Notes under the pieces: generated by a model | Told to the model about the DNA's origin: nothing | The model's database searches: none | The model's input: only the letters and a program-made list of their open reading frames with translations | Program-made: the position numbers and the translations under genes | Shown: one piece after another, positions 25,419 to 36,140 of the stretch | How positions within the stretch are numbered: the stretch's first letter is position 1 | Layout of the letters: each line of letters opens with the position of its first letter | DNA from: Macrostomum hystrix | Taxonomy: Eukaryota; Platyhelminthes; Macrostomidae | DNA length: 64,000 nt | Assembly: GCA_950097015.1 (NCBI GenBank) | Contig: CATNEN010000039.1 | Location: 20,081,501 to 20,145,500, forward strand | Direction: 5' to 3'

Positions 25419-25974
25419 TTTCGCGTTTACTTTCGAGGCTTAGTCAGCAATTATAGCGCCTAGAACTATTTTCGACCTCGCATATGCCAACCAAGGACTA
25501 CTAGAAAACTCCTTGGTGCCAGCAAAATTTATTAGAATAAGTTTTGTCTATGGCTCAAAATAAAAATAAGGCGATCCTACGAAACTATGTTTTGTTTAGC
25601 ATATTCGAAGGTTCGTCCCATAGACAAATTAACTGAACAAAAACGACGTTGAAACTTCGCTCAGTAATTTTCGTAAAAACCCATTCAAACTTGGAACTAA
25701 ACAAGAGCGATTCAAGCAACTTTAAGAAAACTTCAAGCAACTTCAAGTTACTTTTAAGAAAACAATATGAAGAGCGAGAAACGATAGACAAACCCATAAT
25801 TTATGAAAGGGGCACAGTCCGATGACAAATTAGCTTGGAGTAAATGAAGGAGGGAGTATGAACTACTTTTTCTTTATTATGGTCGCAATCATTTAGAAAC
25901 TGGCGAAGCTGAATATTGCACGGCGCATCTGAAGGCTGCGGATGGCTGTTCAGTCCATGAAATTGGGACGCCAC

Positions 25975-26165
25975 ACCCACCCTCAAGTACCCCAGCTAAT
26001 GCTGGTACCCATTTAACAGCTGGGTGAACTGAAGCAATGTAGAGTTAATTGTGCCTTGCTAAAGGACACAGATTATTCCAGTGGAGTCGGGAATCGAACC
26101 CCTGACGTCCAAGTCGTAAGTCTGTTGCTCTAACTACCACTAGGCTACAACAGGGCCTGCCCCTC
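25975..26165 (-). mobile_element. tRNA-derived SINE (short family), inverted
   Basis: On the minus strand the segment reads GTAGCCTAGTGGTAGTTAGA (A box) and GGGGTTCGATTCCCGACTCC (B box), followed by the family body ending in AGCTGGGGTACTTG. The adjacent CGCGGCGCATCTGAAGGCTG-like sequence around 25920 is shared with 40975-41000. Confidence 0.75.
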
Positions 26166-26404
26166 TTTCTCACGTGATCTATTACTACGAAAGTTCAAGT
26201 TACTGTTCAATCAAGAAATCTAAAAAACAAGGACAATATATTCAAGCGTATTTTAAACAATCACCAGGAGTAAGGTTGATTGGGCTTAATTTTATTATTC
26301 GAATCACGCATAGTGCCTCTTCGCAAAACAATGATAAAAGTCTGCTGACAATTGCACTTTTCTTATAGCCAATAAGTCAGTTAGCACAGATTGATACACC
26401 CGGT

Positions 26405-27702
26405 TTAAACGTAGATGTGTCCCAGGTTAGCAACGAACGCCTTCATTGTCTCCGACTGCATGGCTGTATCGATCTGGCGAATCTCGCTGCCATGAAAGCC
26501 CCGACGCTCCCGGATCGAGTGGTTCTTGCACCTTTTCCAGAACAGAATCTTCCGGCAGACTCGCCTGTTGTACACGTTGTACTTGGGCACCAGAGTGGCC
26601 ACAATGTCAGCGCTGACCATGCCCAGGTGGACATTGTTGTTAATTCGCTCAGCGATGCCGAAGTAGGTGCTCTTGGTGGCGTGGTTCGGATTGATGTTGA
26701 TGCTGCAAAAGAGAAAACACTTGTTGCCAGTGGACAGCTAAGCTGAACATACATTTTAACGAAATAGCCAATTTTAAACGCACTGGGAATCCTCAAATGT
26801 GGTCTTGGCGTTGGCGCCGAACTGCAAGACTCGCAATTTGCCCTGGGCCTTGGCCGGGTAGCGGGACAGTCTGGCCTTCAGCTCGCTCACCGGGAAGTTC
26901 TCGGAGCTGTAGCCGATCTTCTGTCTCTTCAAAGTGAAGACCAGGCATGTGGAGCACACCACACCGCCAGGGATGTGCACAGACATGGCGTGGATCTTCG
27001 CAGCCATTTTCGATCGGATGCTCGAGCCCGAAGCGGAAATGCTTGGAGCCGCGGATCGAATCGCTAAATTGAGAAACAGATTATACCACTTCCGTGCTCA
27101 AGAAAGTATCTTTGTCAATTTATAATAGACTCGATAAGCTAGCTTCAGTCCGTGCTCACCATAGTCGGTTTTGTAGATGCTGTTCCTCCAGCCAGCGCCG
27201 CACATGCTCGATCTCTGTCCCGTGCAGCGCATGTTGCACTGCCCGTTCGGTTTGCCGCCGTACCTGCCGTAGGTGTTTCCGCACCAGCACTCGTTGGCGT
27301 ACTGCAGGCCGAAGTACTTGTAGTGACGGTTGGAGCACAGCTGGTTGCACTTTCCAGCGGACATGCCGCCTGTGCCTGCCAGGACTGGCAAGTCCCGGAC
27401 GTTTTTGTCAACAAAGCAACCGAGGAACCGATAGCCGTGGGCTGAAATCGAAAATGAAAATTGGATCTAGAAGCACATCTAAAGGCTAATATTCTGAGCA
27501 TATCATCTTAATTGTATCCGCTTTATCAAACAGCTTTTTGATGAGTATGCCTGTCTTGGTTTGAAACAACGTTTTAGTGTCGGGTTCACGAGTTCGATTC
27601 TCTGTTTCAGTTGACATCCTTTTTGCCAGCAGTCTACAATAAACTGAACCTACCTTGCGACAGCACTAGCAGCAACGTTAGAGGCAGCAATATCTGAGTC
27701 AT
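26405..27702 (-). CDS. W1: secreted protein with one WSC domain and an unrecognised C-terminal domain
   Basis: Exons 27654-27702, 27160-27441, 26784-27063 and 26405-26702 join in phases 1, 1 and 2 to 302 aa. Exon 1 is a signal peptide (MTQILLPLTLLLVLS). Exon 2 is one complete WSC domain, a disulfide-rich carbohydrate-binding fold: GYRFLGCFVD, then MSAGKCNQLC, YFGLQYANECWCGN and CGAGWRNSIY. Exons 3-4 encode the C-terminal domain shared by all four paralogues here: MAAKI, PGGVVCSTCL, FPVSELKARLSRYPAKAQ, INPNHATKSTYFGIAER, VCRKILFWKRC, ERRGFHGSEIRQIDTA and a final NLG..V. Exon 3 begins with a Ser-rich linker absent from the others. Secretion is predicted from the signal peptide; glycan binding is inferred from the WSC family. 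Confidence 0.88.
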
Positions 27703-27803
27703 TTTGGACTGGGCTCAATAGAAGTGCTTCTAAGCAAACTAGAAATCCAGAGTCCACTGGAATAGGGTGACGAAAATGATATAATTCTGGTTCACATCTG
27801 ACT

Positions 27804-27814
27804 GCTTATATGCA
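27804..27814 (-). promoter_or_regulatory. TATA box of W1
   Basis: TGCATATAAGC on the minus strand, about 105 bp upstream of the W1 start. The W3 and W4 genes have TATA elements at similar distances (85-105 bp). 27830-28585 upstream contains no supported feature. Confidence 0.5.
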
Positions 27815-28587
27815 CTCAGAAAAAACCCGGGAATTAAAAATCTACTTTTCAGTGTTTGCAGTTTAGAAAATCGATCGAACTTGACTCGAAAGAAAAAGAA
27901 TTTTTCAAGCAGCAAGCACCGAAATCGTATTGTATTAAAGTAATTTAAAGACTTCATTTTCAAATTTAAAGAGGTTTATCGCTTATAATTTTTTCTTTTT
28001 TTTCTCATTTGCTGAATGCGTTTAAATTTTTTATGAATTGGAAAAAGTTTTTAATTTCCTATTTTTCTGTCACCTCGATCCCCTCTCGAAAACTGCTTGC
28101 TGAATTAAACCCAGCCCACCCCAGCCAGCAGTCACCATGTGGCAACCGTGCGACCCGCAGTCTTCAAACACGCGACTCCACGACTGACCGCCCCAGTGCC
28201 AACACTAAATAGCTTTTCGATATATTCATTTTTAAAGTAAATTTGAAAAAATTATGAAAGCTTTAGCTAATATATTTAGCCAGTTAATAAGGTCTTTCCA
28301 CTATCCATCTATTATGCTCAAAATTAGATATTAATTCCATCAATATCTCCAGCATGGGTAGAAATGCGAGCTCAAGAAACGGCCCTAATGATGTTTTCCA
28401 AAAATTAATTCATTAACTTTTATTAAATTCCAATTCTTTATATATATTTCTCAGCTGAGAGAATCGTGAGACAACATATATACTCTCGTAGTTACGACTG
28501 TGGGTTTTCAGACAGGATTGAGCGAATCCATAGACAGAACAATAATAGCATTTTGCAGCCAAGTTCGGACAGCACGGCTTTTATGTA

Positions 28588-28705
28588 TTAAGTTATTTCC
28601 GTTTATTAATTTCTTTGGTTTTCATTTAAATTTTAATTGCCAATAATTCAGACCATAGACTAAATAAATGGAAGTAATATATTTATATATTAATATTTAT
28701 TATTC
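28588..28705. mobile_element. MITE-like element, copy A
   Basis: About 118 bp bounded by AAGTTATTTCCGTTTATT and an imperfect inverted partner AATAAATGGAAGTAATATAT. Internal sequences CTTTGG and TTCAGACCATAGACTAAATA match copy B at 46848-47028 in opposite orientation. No coding capacity, so it would depend on a transposase elsewhere. Confidence 0.55.
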
Positions 28706-29560
28706 ATTATATATTTATAGTTGTCTATATGTTATAGTCAAAGACAAAATAAAATTTAAAAATCGTTATTCGTGCGTCTAATTTATTTGGATCGTTCTAT
28801 TATATTTCTCGATAAAAAGTAAATGGTGGCACTTTTTGGGCAGCGAACTTTTCAAGCCAGAAGGAATAATAATTACGAGCGTATTTTCCACACAATACGA
28901 GCGTAAAGCTCTGCCCATAATCAAAATCTTAGTTCAAAATGATGTCCTCTGAGCGGCATGGTGGTAAGGATACGGAAGGAGAAGAGTACTTGCATGGAGA
29001 ACCCATTTCAACGAGTGACAACGATGGAGTTCATTCAGCCCAAAAAAGGTGGTGTACCAGACTGATGCCAGCTTGTGCACCGCACTGAGTGTGCAAATTG
29101 CGCCTACGCAAGTCCACGCAAGTCCGGAGGAATGTCAAGCAACCACTGCCCAAATACTCGTCAACTTGCTTTATTCTCATGCGTGTTCCGTTTAACCGGT
29201 ACGTCGGCATCTCTGCATAGGCATTTCAGCGTGATAAGGTGTTTGCCTTGGTATTTGCTAACTGTGGCCTCGCTCACCCGAAGGTCATCGAACTAATGCT
29301 CCAACTTGTGACGTAATGGACTGGCATTGAATTGAGTGAATTGAGTCTAAAAGCAGTTGCATGTGCTGGCTTTCTAACTTTGATGTTCGATCTTCTCCTT
29401 CTCCTTCTTCTCTTTCTGATGGCGGAGTCGATCGCGGCATTGTATCAGTTCCTAGCGCCGTTGGATAGTGTAAACATTTTGTACGCATAAAAACCGCGAA
29501 AAATACACAGCACTGTCCCCTCGCTCAAGCGCACTTACTACTTGAAGTAACATTTTCGCG
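28706..29560. other. Non-coding intergenic stretch
   Basis: AT-rich at the left, mixed composition at the right. Short open frames have no supporting context. Nothing recognised. Confidence 0.4.
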
Positions 29561-30760
29561 CACTCAACATTAATGAATTATTGTAGCAGGGTTGTTTTTG
29601 TACATGCGCGCCAGCCAGGCCTACGCACGCGATCGGCCGGTCACCCTGCTCTACAGCCAAGGCGTTGGACTAACCCCGGTCTGGTGGGCCCAGCCAATAG
29701 GAGGACGGCTAGCCAATTTGATGCGACCGACTTAAGCGCGATACCCCGGGCCGGGCCAATCAGCAGTCAGTTCGCTAACCGGCAGGGTCGACCTGGCAGA
29801 AGTGCCGGCCGGCACCCAGGCTTTGATGAGGGTTGGGGCGGGCGCTTGACTATATAACTGACTATTGCGTTGTCATTTTGATTCATCGTCGTGTGATTTA
29901 CCGTGTGTATCATCGTCGTGTGTCTTTTCGCGTGTATCATTGTCGCGTGTCTTATCGCGTGCATTTTCGTGCGTCTTCGTTGCAATCGTTGAACGCATCC
30001 TAGTAATAGATACCGGGACAGGTAAGCCGGTCCAACTAGCTAGTCAAAGAAAACCCCACACTCAATCCCACGTCAGTAAGTAGCTTGCGCTGAGCTCGGT
30101 ACGTCTGGCCAACTGCTGACGGAGTGTTAGATAGGGATTGGCAAGCACGGAAGTACTCTCCATATCGCCGACCATCATCGGTGGGACGCCGTCAAATTGA
30201 CATTAGGTGTGGCACGATAGAACTATCGTTGTGCCATAGTGCGGAAGTGCTTGCTGGTCGCCTCGGTTCAGACTAAGGACTTTGGGTTAGGTTGTATTAT
30301 TTGTCTTGTTTTGTCATAGGGACTATGCTTTTGTATAGGTGTTAATTGTCGTGTTATTTTCGTGAGTTCTTGTTTGTGTCCAGAGTGTTTTCGAGTAGAG
30401 TTCGCGTGTTCTTGTGTTGAGGCTACCGAGATTTTGTTAGTAATTTACCAGTGCGGGTTGTGAGCCTAATATTTAATCAAGTACAGTACCTGGCAGGGGA
30501 CGGAAAGAGCGCTGCCAGGGGAATTAATCATCCATAGCCTTCTCTTGTTAATTAACTAACACTTAATTATCAGCTGTTTAGCTTGGAATCCTGAACCGTC
30601 TTGTCTTCGTTATTTTCGAGTTACGGCAATAGAATCTCTCGCAAAGAGTAGGACACCCGACCTCATTTAGGGATCTCAACGCAAAGAGAGACCTAAGTCA
30701 AAATATCACACAGCCGCCTGAACTGGTTCTCCAAGTGCGTTTTTACCTTCCACTGGGATG
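29560..30760 (+). promoter_or_regulatory. GC-rich promoter and leader block, possibly an LTR
   Basis: About 290 bp of markedly GC-rich sequence (29600-29850) ends in a TATA box, TATATAACTG, at 29851. Downstream is a stop-rich, CGTGT-rich leader with a good 5' splice site (GGGACAG|gtaagc) near 30020. No coding exon follows on the plus strand. Composition differs sharply from the neighbours. It may be the promoter and first non-coding exon of an unseen transcript, or a solo LTR (U3-TATA-R-U5); I could not find defined TG...CA ends or a primer-binding site. Confidence 0.35.
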
Positions 30761-31091
30761 CGAGTAAAAAAAGTCGTTAAAGCTGACCCAATCATTGTTC
30801 TCAAAGATCATATACGCAAGCGATAAAAAAACATTTTTACTCAAAATTTACTGTCCTAATTAAAATTAGGATTATTTTATGTTAGAACAGAAGGTTAAAA
30901 TTACCTTTTATATTCACCTTATGTCTTAACCAAAAAATGCTTAAAGCGCTAAAGCGTACGAGCCGGAATTCGCTCAAAGAATTGGTGTATTTTCCTCAAT
31001 CAAGTGTGCATGTCGCAGCAAAATTTTGGAAAAATTAAAACCGCAACCAATAAAGCTCAAAACTGAGTTATTCTCAATCCAAATTTCATGC

Positions 31092-32783
31092 TCAAACATT
31101 GATGTAGCCCAGGTTTTCAAGGAACACCTTCATGGTCTCCGACTGTAGGGCTGTGTCGATCTGTGTCGACTGTGTCGATCTGACGAATCTCTTCACCGTG
31201 GTAGCCCCTTCGCTCTTTGATGACCTGGTCGTGGCACCTGTTCCAGAAAATAATGCGCTTGCAAGCCTTCCTGGTGTACACGCTGTACTTGTGCACCAGG
31301 GTGGCGACAATATCAGCGCTGACCATGCCGAGGTGTACGCGACTGCCAACTCGCTCAGCGATGCCGAAGTAGGTGCTCTTGGTCGCGTGGTTCGGATTGA
31401 TGTTGATGCTGAAAATAATATCAGACGTAAAATTTTACGTGAAAACTATAGATACCATTTGAATAGGACACTGACTCTCTACACTTTTGAGTGCGTAACT
31501 CACGTGGAATCCTTGAATGAGGTCTTGGCGCTGGCGCCAAACTGCAGCGCTCGCAACTTGTCCCGGGCCTTGGCCGGGTAGCGAGCCATCCTAGAGTTCA
31601 ACTCGCTCACCGGAAAGTCCTCGCTGTTGTGGCCAATCCTGCTGCGCTGAAAGCTTGTGATGAGGCAGGTGGAGCAGACCACGCCGGCAGGCACGGACGC
31701 AGACATAGACCTAATCTTGGCAGCCATGCTGTCTCTGATTTGTAGTCCTGAAGCTGAAAATGGTATTACATCTAAATATAATCTCAAAAAATAATTGCAT
31801 GCTTGTTTCTCGTCATTAATTAACTATTTGAATTTCGTAGGATGACAGCAACGGCGCTCACGAGACAAACCCGGCTTGTGTGGCCGCAGTCCTGTCGCGT
31901 AGACATTGTTGCGCCAGCCCGCGCCGCACAGCGAGTTCTTGTCTCCGCGGCAGTGCATGTTGCACTCCCTGTTTGGTCGGGCTCCGTAACAACCGAAGCT
32001 GTTGCCGCAGTAGCACTCGTCAGCGAATTGTACACCAAAGTAAGCGAACTTGCGAGAGGGACAGATTTGGTAGCACTTGTAGATTGACATTCCGCCACTT
32101 CCGCCGAAGGTTGTTAGATCGCGATTGCAATTATCGGCGAAGCAACCGATGTAGTGCAGACCCGAAACTAATAATTGAGTAGTGGAGTAAAAATGAATTT
32201 TCGCGAAGCTAACGCGAAGCTAGCTATTATTGAAAGCGAAATAATATTGTCACAAGAGCCAAAGTTGTGACCCCAAAAGCCCCACCGTAGTCTGTTGTGA
32301 AGACACTGTTTCTCCAGCCGCCGCCACAGGTCTCCGTGATGTGTCCGTTGCACCGGTTGCTGCATTCTCGCTCGCCCTTGGCTTCGTACTTGCCATAGCT
32401 GTTGCCGCACCAGCACTCGTTGCCTGCCTGCAGACCAAAGAACTTGAACTGGCGACTGGTGCACAGCTGGTTGCACTTGCCAGCGGACATTGAGCCGCTT
32501 TCGGCCCTTACAGGCAGGTCGCAATCTCCCGAGTCTCTATAGCAACCGACATAGTGATAGCCGTGCACTGGACAATGAGTATGTCAATGGTTGGTTTTTG
32601 TGAGACAGTACTTCGAACGAAACTCGCATTCCACAAATAAATAAGTTATTCGGAATGGAAGAGGTCGCGAATTTTGAGACCTTATCACTCGCTCACCCTG
32701 TGACAGCAATGAGACTCAGCAATGAGCACAGCAATGAGCACCAGTAGCAATGAGATGGACAAAAGGAGACAGGTAAAAGCCAT
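31092..32783 (-). pseudogene. W2: two-WSC family member with frame lesions
   Basis: Exons 32697-32783 (signal peptide), 32286-32567 (WSC 1), 31862-32167 (WSC 2), 31504-31753 and 31092-31408 (C-terminal domain) are recognisable with good splice sites. Two lesions stand out. First, the signal-peptide exon is 87 nt long, giving phase 0, while the WSC exon needs phase 1 as in the paralogues; the exon contains slipped copies of a CTCATTGCT motif. Second, in the last exon a 13-bp direct repeat (CAGATCGACACAG) flanks a 6-bp spacer, adding 19 bp and shifting frame; translation then stops at 31117 and the family tail is replaced by about 14 unrelated residues. The middle exons remain intact and well conserved, so decay is recent, or one or both differences are polymorphic or assembly errors. 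Confidence 0.7.
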
Positions 32784-33359
32784 TTTCGCTATTCGTTTCG
32801 TATCGTGGTCCGAGTTGAGTTTGATGCTCAGGTCCCGGCATCCGCCAAGGCGAAGCCCTATGTCTGGCGTTCTTTGTATAATTTCACAAAATCATCGACA
32901 ATGAATCACCAGTGACAAGAGGATTGTCTAAGGTGATTGATTGACTAAGTCTGTACTTCGCGTTTTTTATTTCATTTCAGAAAGTTTACTGTTGTTGAGT
33001 CAGAAGTCTCTCTCCATTACGCGTTCAACATTAGTATAGTCGTTTATGACAAATAATAAATAGCAGCAAAAATAAGCCGAGACTGCTAGCGACCTCAGGC
33101 GCCAGAGGCCATCTGCGTCTGGGTATACACTGTTCCAGTACAAATCAAGTGAATTTGTTGCTAATACTTGCGCGTGACTGTCTTCTTTCCGCAGACATTT
33201 TTGTCTCTGGTTACTGAGTTTAATAAATTTCTTAGTGCAGTGCCCTTTAGTGCGCTGTTTTGTCGATGGTAGCGTTGGTACTCTATTGATTATCTCCACT
33301 CATTTAACACTCGGGTAATAGACGAGGAGCACAGGCAAAGTGGATTAAATTCTTGCTAG

Positions 33360-33480
33360 ATGGTTAATTTTGAGTTGATGTGTTTGACTCAATCATCTAA
33401 GCTCAAATCCCCAGCTATGCAAAATTTTGAGTTTTGGGTCCAGCCTCGGAGATAAAGCTTGGTGCTTTGTCGTAAAAATT
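33360..33480 (+). mobile_element. Eroded long-family SINE fragment
   Basis: GAGTTTTGGGTCCAGCCTCG followed by GAGATAAAGCTTGGTGCTTT resembles the GCAGCCGCGGAGAGAAGGCT region of the long SINE at 41160-41200. Internal promoter boxes are badly degraded. Confidence 0.3.
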
Positions 33481-33938
33481 ATGATATGTTATACTTCTGG
33501 TATATTATTTATGGTATATTACGAAGTACAGTGTCACAATATCATTTTTTTGCAAATTTATTTCAAATCTTCAACAGCGAAAGATAGGATTCGGAAAACT
33601 TTTTTCGTTTGACAAAGCTAAGAAAATAAAGTTGAAGGAAAAGTTTTTTGAGTTTCGTTAAAAAAAGTAAAAAAAATCTAACACTCTTTGGTACACATTC
33701 GTTTCCCCACCTCTCAGTGCAAAAGCAGATCACCGCTTGCCATGTGCTATCAGCGAGAGGGAAAAGGAGGTGGAAGTGCTAAATTTTTTGTTCTCGTGAC
33801 AACAAGAACTGTGCTGCCCCAGACCACGAAGAAGGAATTGCTCTTCTTCTAAAAAGAATTTCTGTCTACAGAAGAACATTTTAAATTAAAAAACTTTTCG
33901 CCAGTTAAAGAATTGCATCGATCGCCGAAGAAATGCTG

Positions 33939-34017
33939 CAACATTTCAGTGCCAGAGCCAGTACCAGTGCCAGAACCAGAACCAGAACCAGAACCACAAC
34001 CAGAACCAGTACCAGTG

Positions 34018-34048
<31 letters not shown>

Positions 34049-34770
34049 TAGTATCAGTGCCGGAGCCAGTACCAGTGCCAGAACCAGAACCAGAACCACA
34101 ACCAGAACCAGTACCAGTGCCAGAACCAGAACCAGAACCAGAACCACAACCAGAACCAGTACCAGTGCCAGAACCAGAACCAGAACCACAACCACAACCA
34201 GAACCAGTACCAGTGCCAGAACCAGAACCAGAACCACAACCACAACCAGAACCAGTACCAGTGCCAGAACCAGTGCCAGAACCAGAACCAGAACCACAAC
34301 CAGAACCAGTACCAGTGCCAGAACCAGAACCACAACCACAACCACAACCAGAACCAGTACCAGTGCCAGAACCAGAACCAGAACCACAACCAGAACCAGT
34401 ACCAGTGCCAGAACCAGAACCAGAACCACAACCAGAACCAGTACCAGTGCCAGAACCAGAACCAGAACCAGAACCACAACCAGAACCAGTACCAGTGCCA
34501 GAACCAGAACCAGAACCACAACCACAACCAGAACCAGTACCAGTGCCAGAACCAGTGCCAGAACCAGAACCAGAACCACAACCAGAACCAGTACCAGTGC
34601 CAGAACCAGAACCACAACCACAACCACAACCAGAACCAGTACCAGTGCCAGAACCAGAACCAGAACCACAACCAGAACCAGTACCAGTGCCAGAACCAGA
34701 ACCAGAACCACAACCAGAACTAGTATCAGTGCCGGAGCCAGTACCAGTCCCAGAACGAGTACCAGAACTG
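33939..34770. repeat. Hexanucleotide-based array open in several frames
   Basis: About 830 bp built from CCAGAA, CCACAA, CCAGTA and CCAGTG hexamers in a higher-order period. Frames read as Pro-Glu-Pro-Gln, Arg-Thr, Gly-Ser-Gly-Thr, Val-Leu and Trp-Phe repeats, each without stops. Short non-repetitive ends exist on both strands but no splice or promoter context singles out one frame. A Pro-Glu (plus strand) protein of about 302 aa starting at 33913 is the most protein-like reading, but I do not call it a gene. Confidence 0.9.
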
Positions 34771-35100
34771 GCGGAAGCCTTGAAGGACTCATTTGATTTA
34801 GGTTGTCTAAATAATCTATAACGACTCGTGTTTGATTGTTTTGAAGTATTTTGTTCCTTGCGTTCATGGTTCATTCAGAATAAGAGAAGATAAAGCAAAG
34901 TTATTTATTTTTTATCATATTAGGACAATGTAGAGTAAGATTTTGGATTTCTTGGCGATAGCCATTGACATAAAACAACTGACGTATACGAGCTAGATCG
35001 TATGCGTGAAATCGCGTGCACATCACTTCTAAAAATCTCATCCTTAAGTCCCATTTATTATGTTCATACGAGGGTAAATGGCTTAGCCCTAGCTTATCAT
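34771..35100. other. Spacer right of the hexamer array
   Basis: Stops in most frames, no recognised feature. Confidence 0.35.
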
Positions 35101-35104
35101 TGCA

Positions 35105-35245
35105 AATTTCAAATTGCAAATTTCTGTTGGATTCGAACCCAGAATCATTGATGCAATGAATGCCACCTCGCCGCGGAATTAAGATCAGGCACTTTAGTAC
35201 GAGAGGCCAGCGCGTTAGACCGCTGTCACTCACGATGCAGGACTT
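35105..35245 (-). mobile_element. tRNA-derived SINE (long family) fragment, inverted
   Basis: Minus strand carries GCGGTCTAACGCGCTGGCCT and, further on, GGGTTCGAATCC, with CCGCGGCGAGGTGGCATTCA between; the last block corresponds to the CGCGGCGAGGCCACATTTAT of the copy at 41925-42275. 35246-36030 to the right has no supported feature. Confidence 0.55.
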
Positions 35246-36034
35246 TTGGCATTAAAAATCCAGCTGACGATTTTTTTGTGCTTCAGCCCTCTTTGAAACT
35301 TACTATTTTTAACTTTTTAACTTGGTTTTTAACAATTTAGTGGAGTAGTTTCAGAACAATCGTCAGAAATCTGTTTTTTTAATTTCACTGAAATCATGAA
35401 CGAACAAGTTTTTCTGAAAAAAAACTTCTTGATTTCTCCCAGTCTTGTTTGCAGATTTCGCGCTGCTTCGACTAGCTTTTTTTGATTGACAGATCGATTT
35501 TCAATTGGCAATCAGATAAAATGTTTGCCAGGGTAGATATTTTATTTCATAAAACTTTTTTTACTTTTTTGTATCTGATCAATCAGATAACATAGATTGT
35601 GATTCTAGACAAGACTCTAGCAGAAATCGAACTCTGCTCTGTGAGCCCGACCTGACACATAAGTGTCTTATTGGGTGCTAGAAGTTTAGAGTTACGAGTA
35701 TAACAAGTTTTCGGTTGTCAATACTGTTAGTCTCTAAAGTGTTTGAATGTCAATTCTGTAAAAAACGGTATCGAACATAATGTACAGCAAGTACGAAAGG
35801 ATGAGCTTGGGAATAAGTCGTTGCTCAAGGACACAAAGTTTATCAAGTTTGGCAACGATTCGAACTTTCGACATCTCGATCCAGCAATACGAAGCTCCAA
35901 AAAGAAGAAAAAATGACAAAATGCAAACACGTATCACCTATTTGCATAGGGTTTTCTGATATTCAAGTTGATTTATGATTTCAATCGATTTGGGGGCTCT
36001 CCGCCCAAGTCAAAGTTCCATGCAATTTGAACAG

Positions 36035-36042
36035 TATATAAG
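36035..36042 (+). promoter_or_regulatory. TATA box of W3
   Basis: TATATAAG about 100 bp upstream of the W3 start codon at 36141. Confidence 0.6.
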
Positions 36043-36140
36043 GGAGTAAAGTTGCGGGACCCAGTTCTCAGTTAAGCCAGCGGCCATCAAGGAATCGAAC
36101 TCGGCGACACCAATTCGACAAATACCAAAAATATAACTCG

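Noticed and set aside
26417-26746. Open frame opposite the W1 last exon
   Set aside because: Antisense shadow of a well-supported exon; similar shadows exist opposite W2-W4 and the giant gene.
33849-34874. 341-codon Gly/Ser/Thr/Cys frame on the minus strand and 302-codon Pro/Glu frame on the plus strand
   Set aside because: Both derive from the hexamer array; without transcript or conserved flanks neither can be preferred.
34901-35233. 110-codon minus-strand frame
   Set aside because: Its start overlaps a SINE fragment and the rest shows no recognisable domain or splice context.
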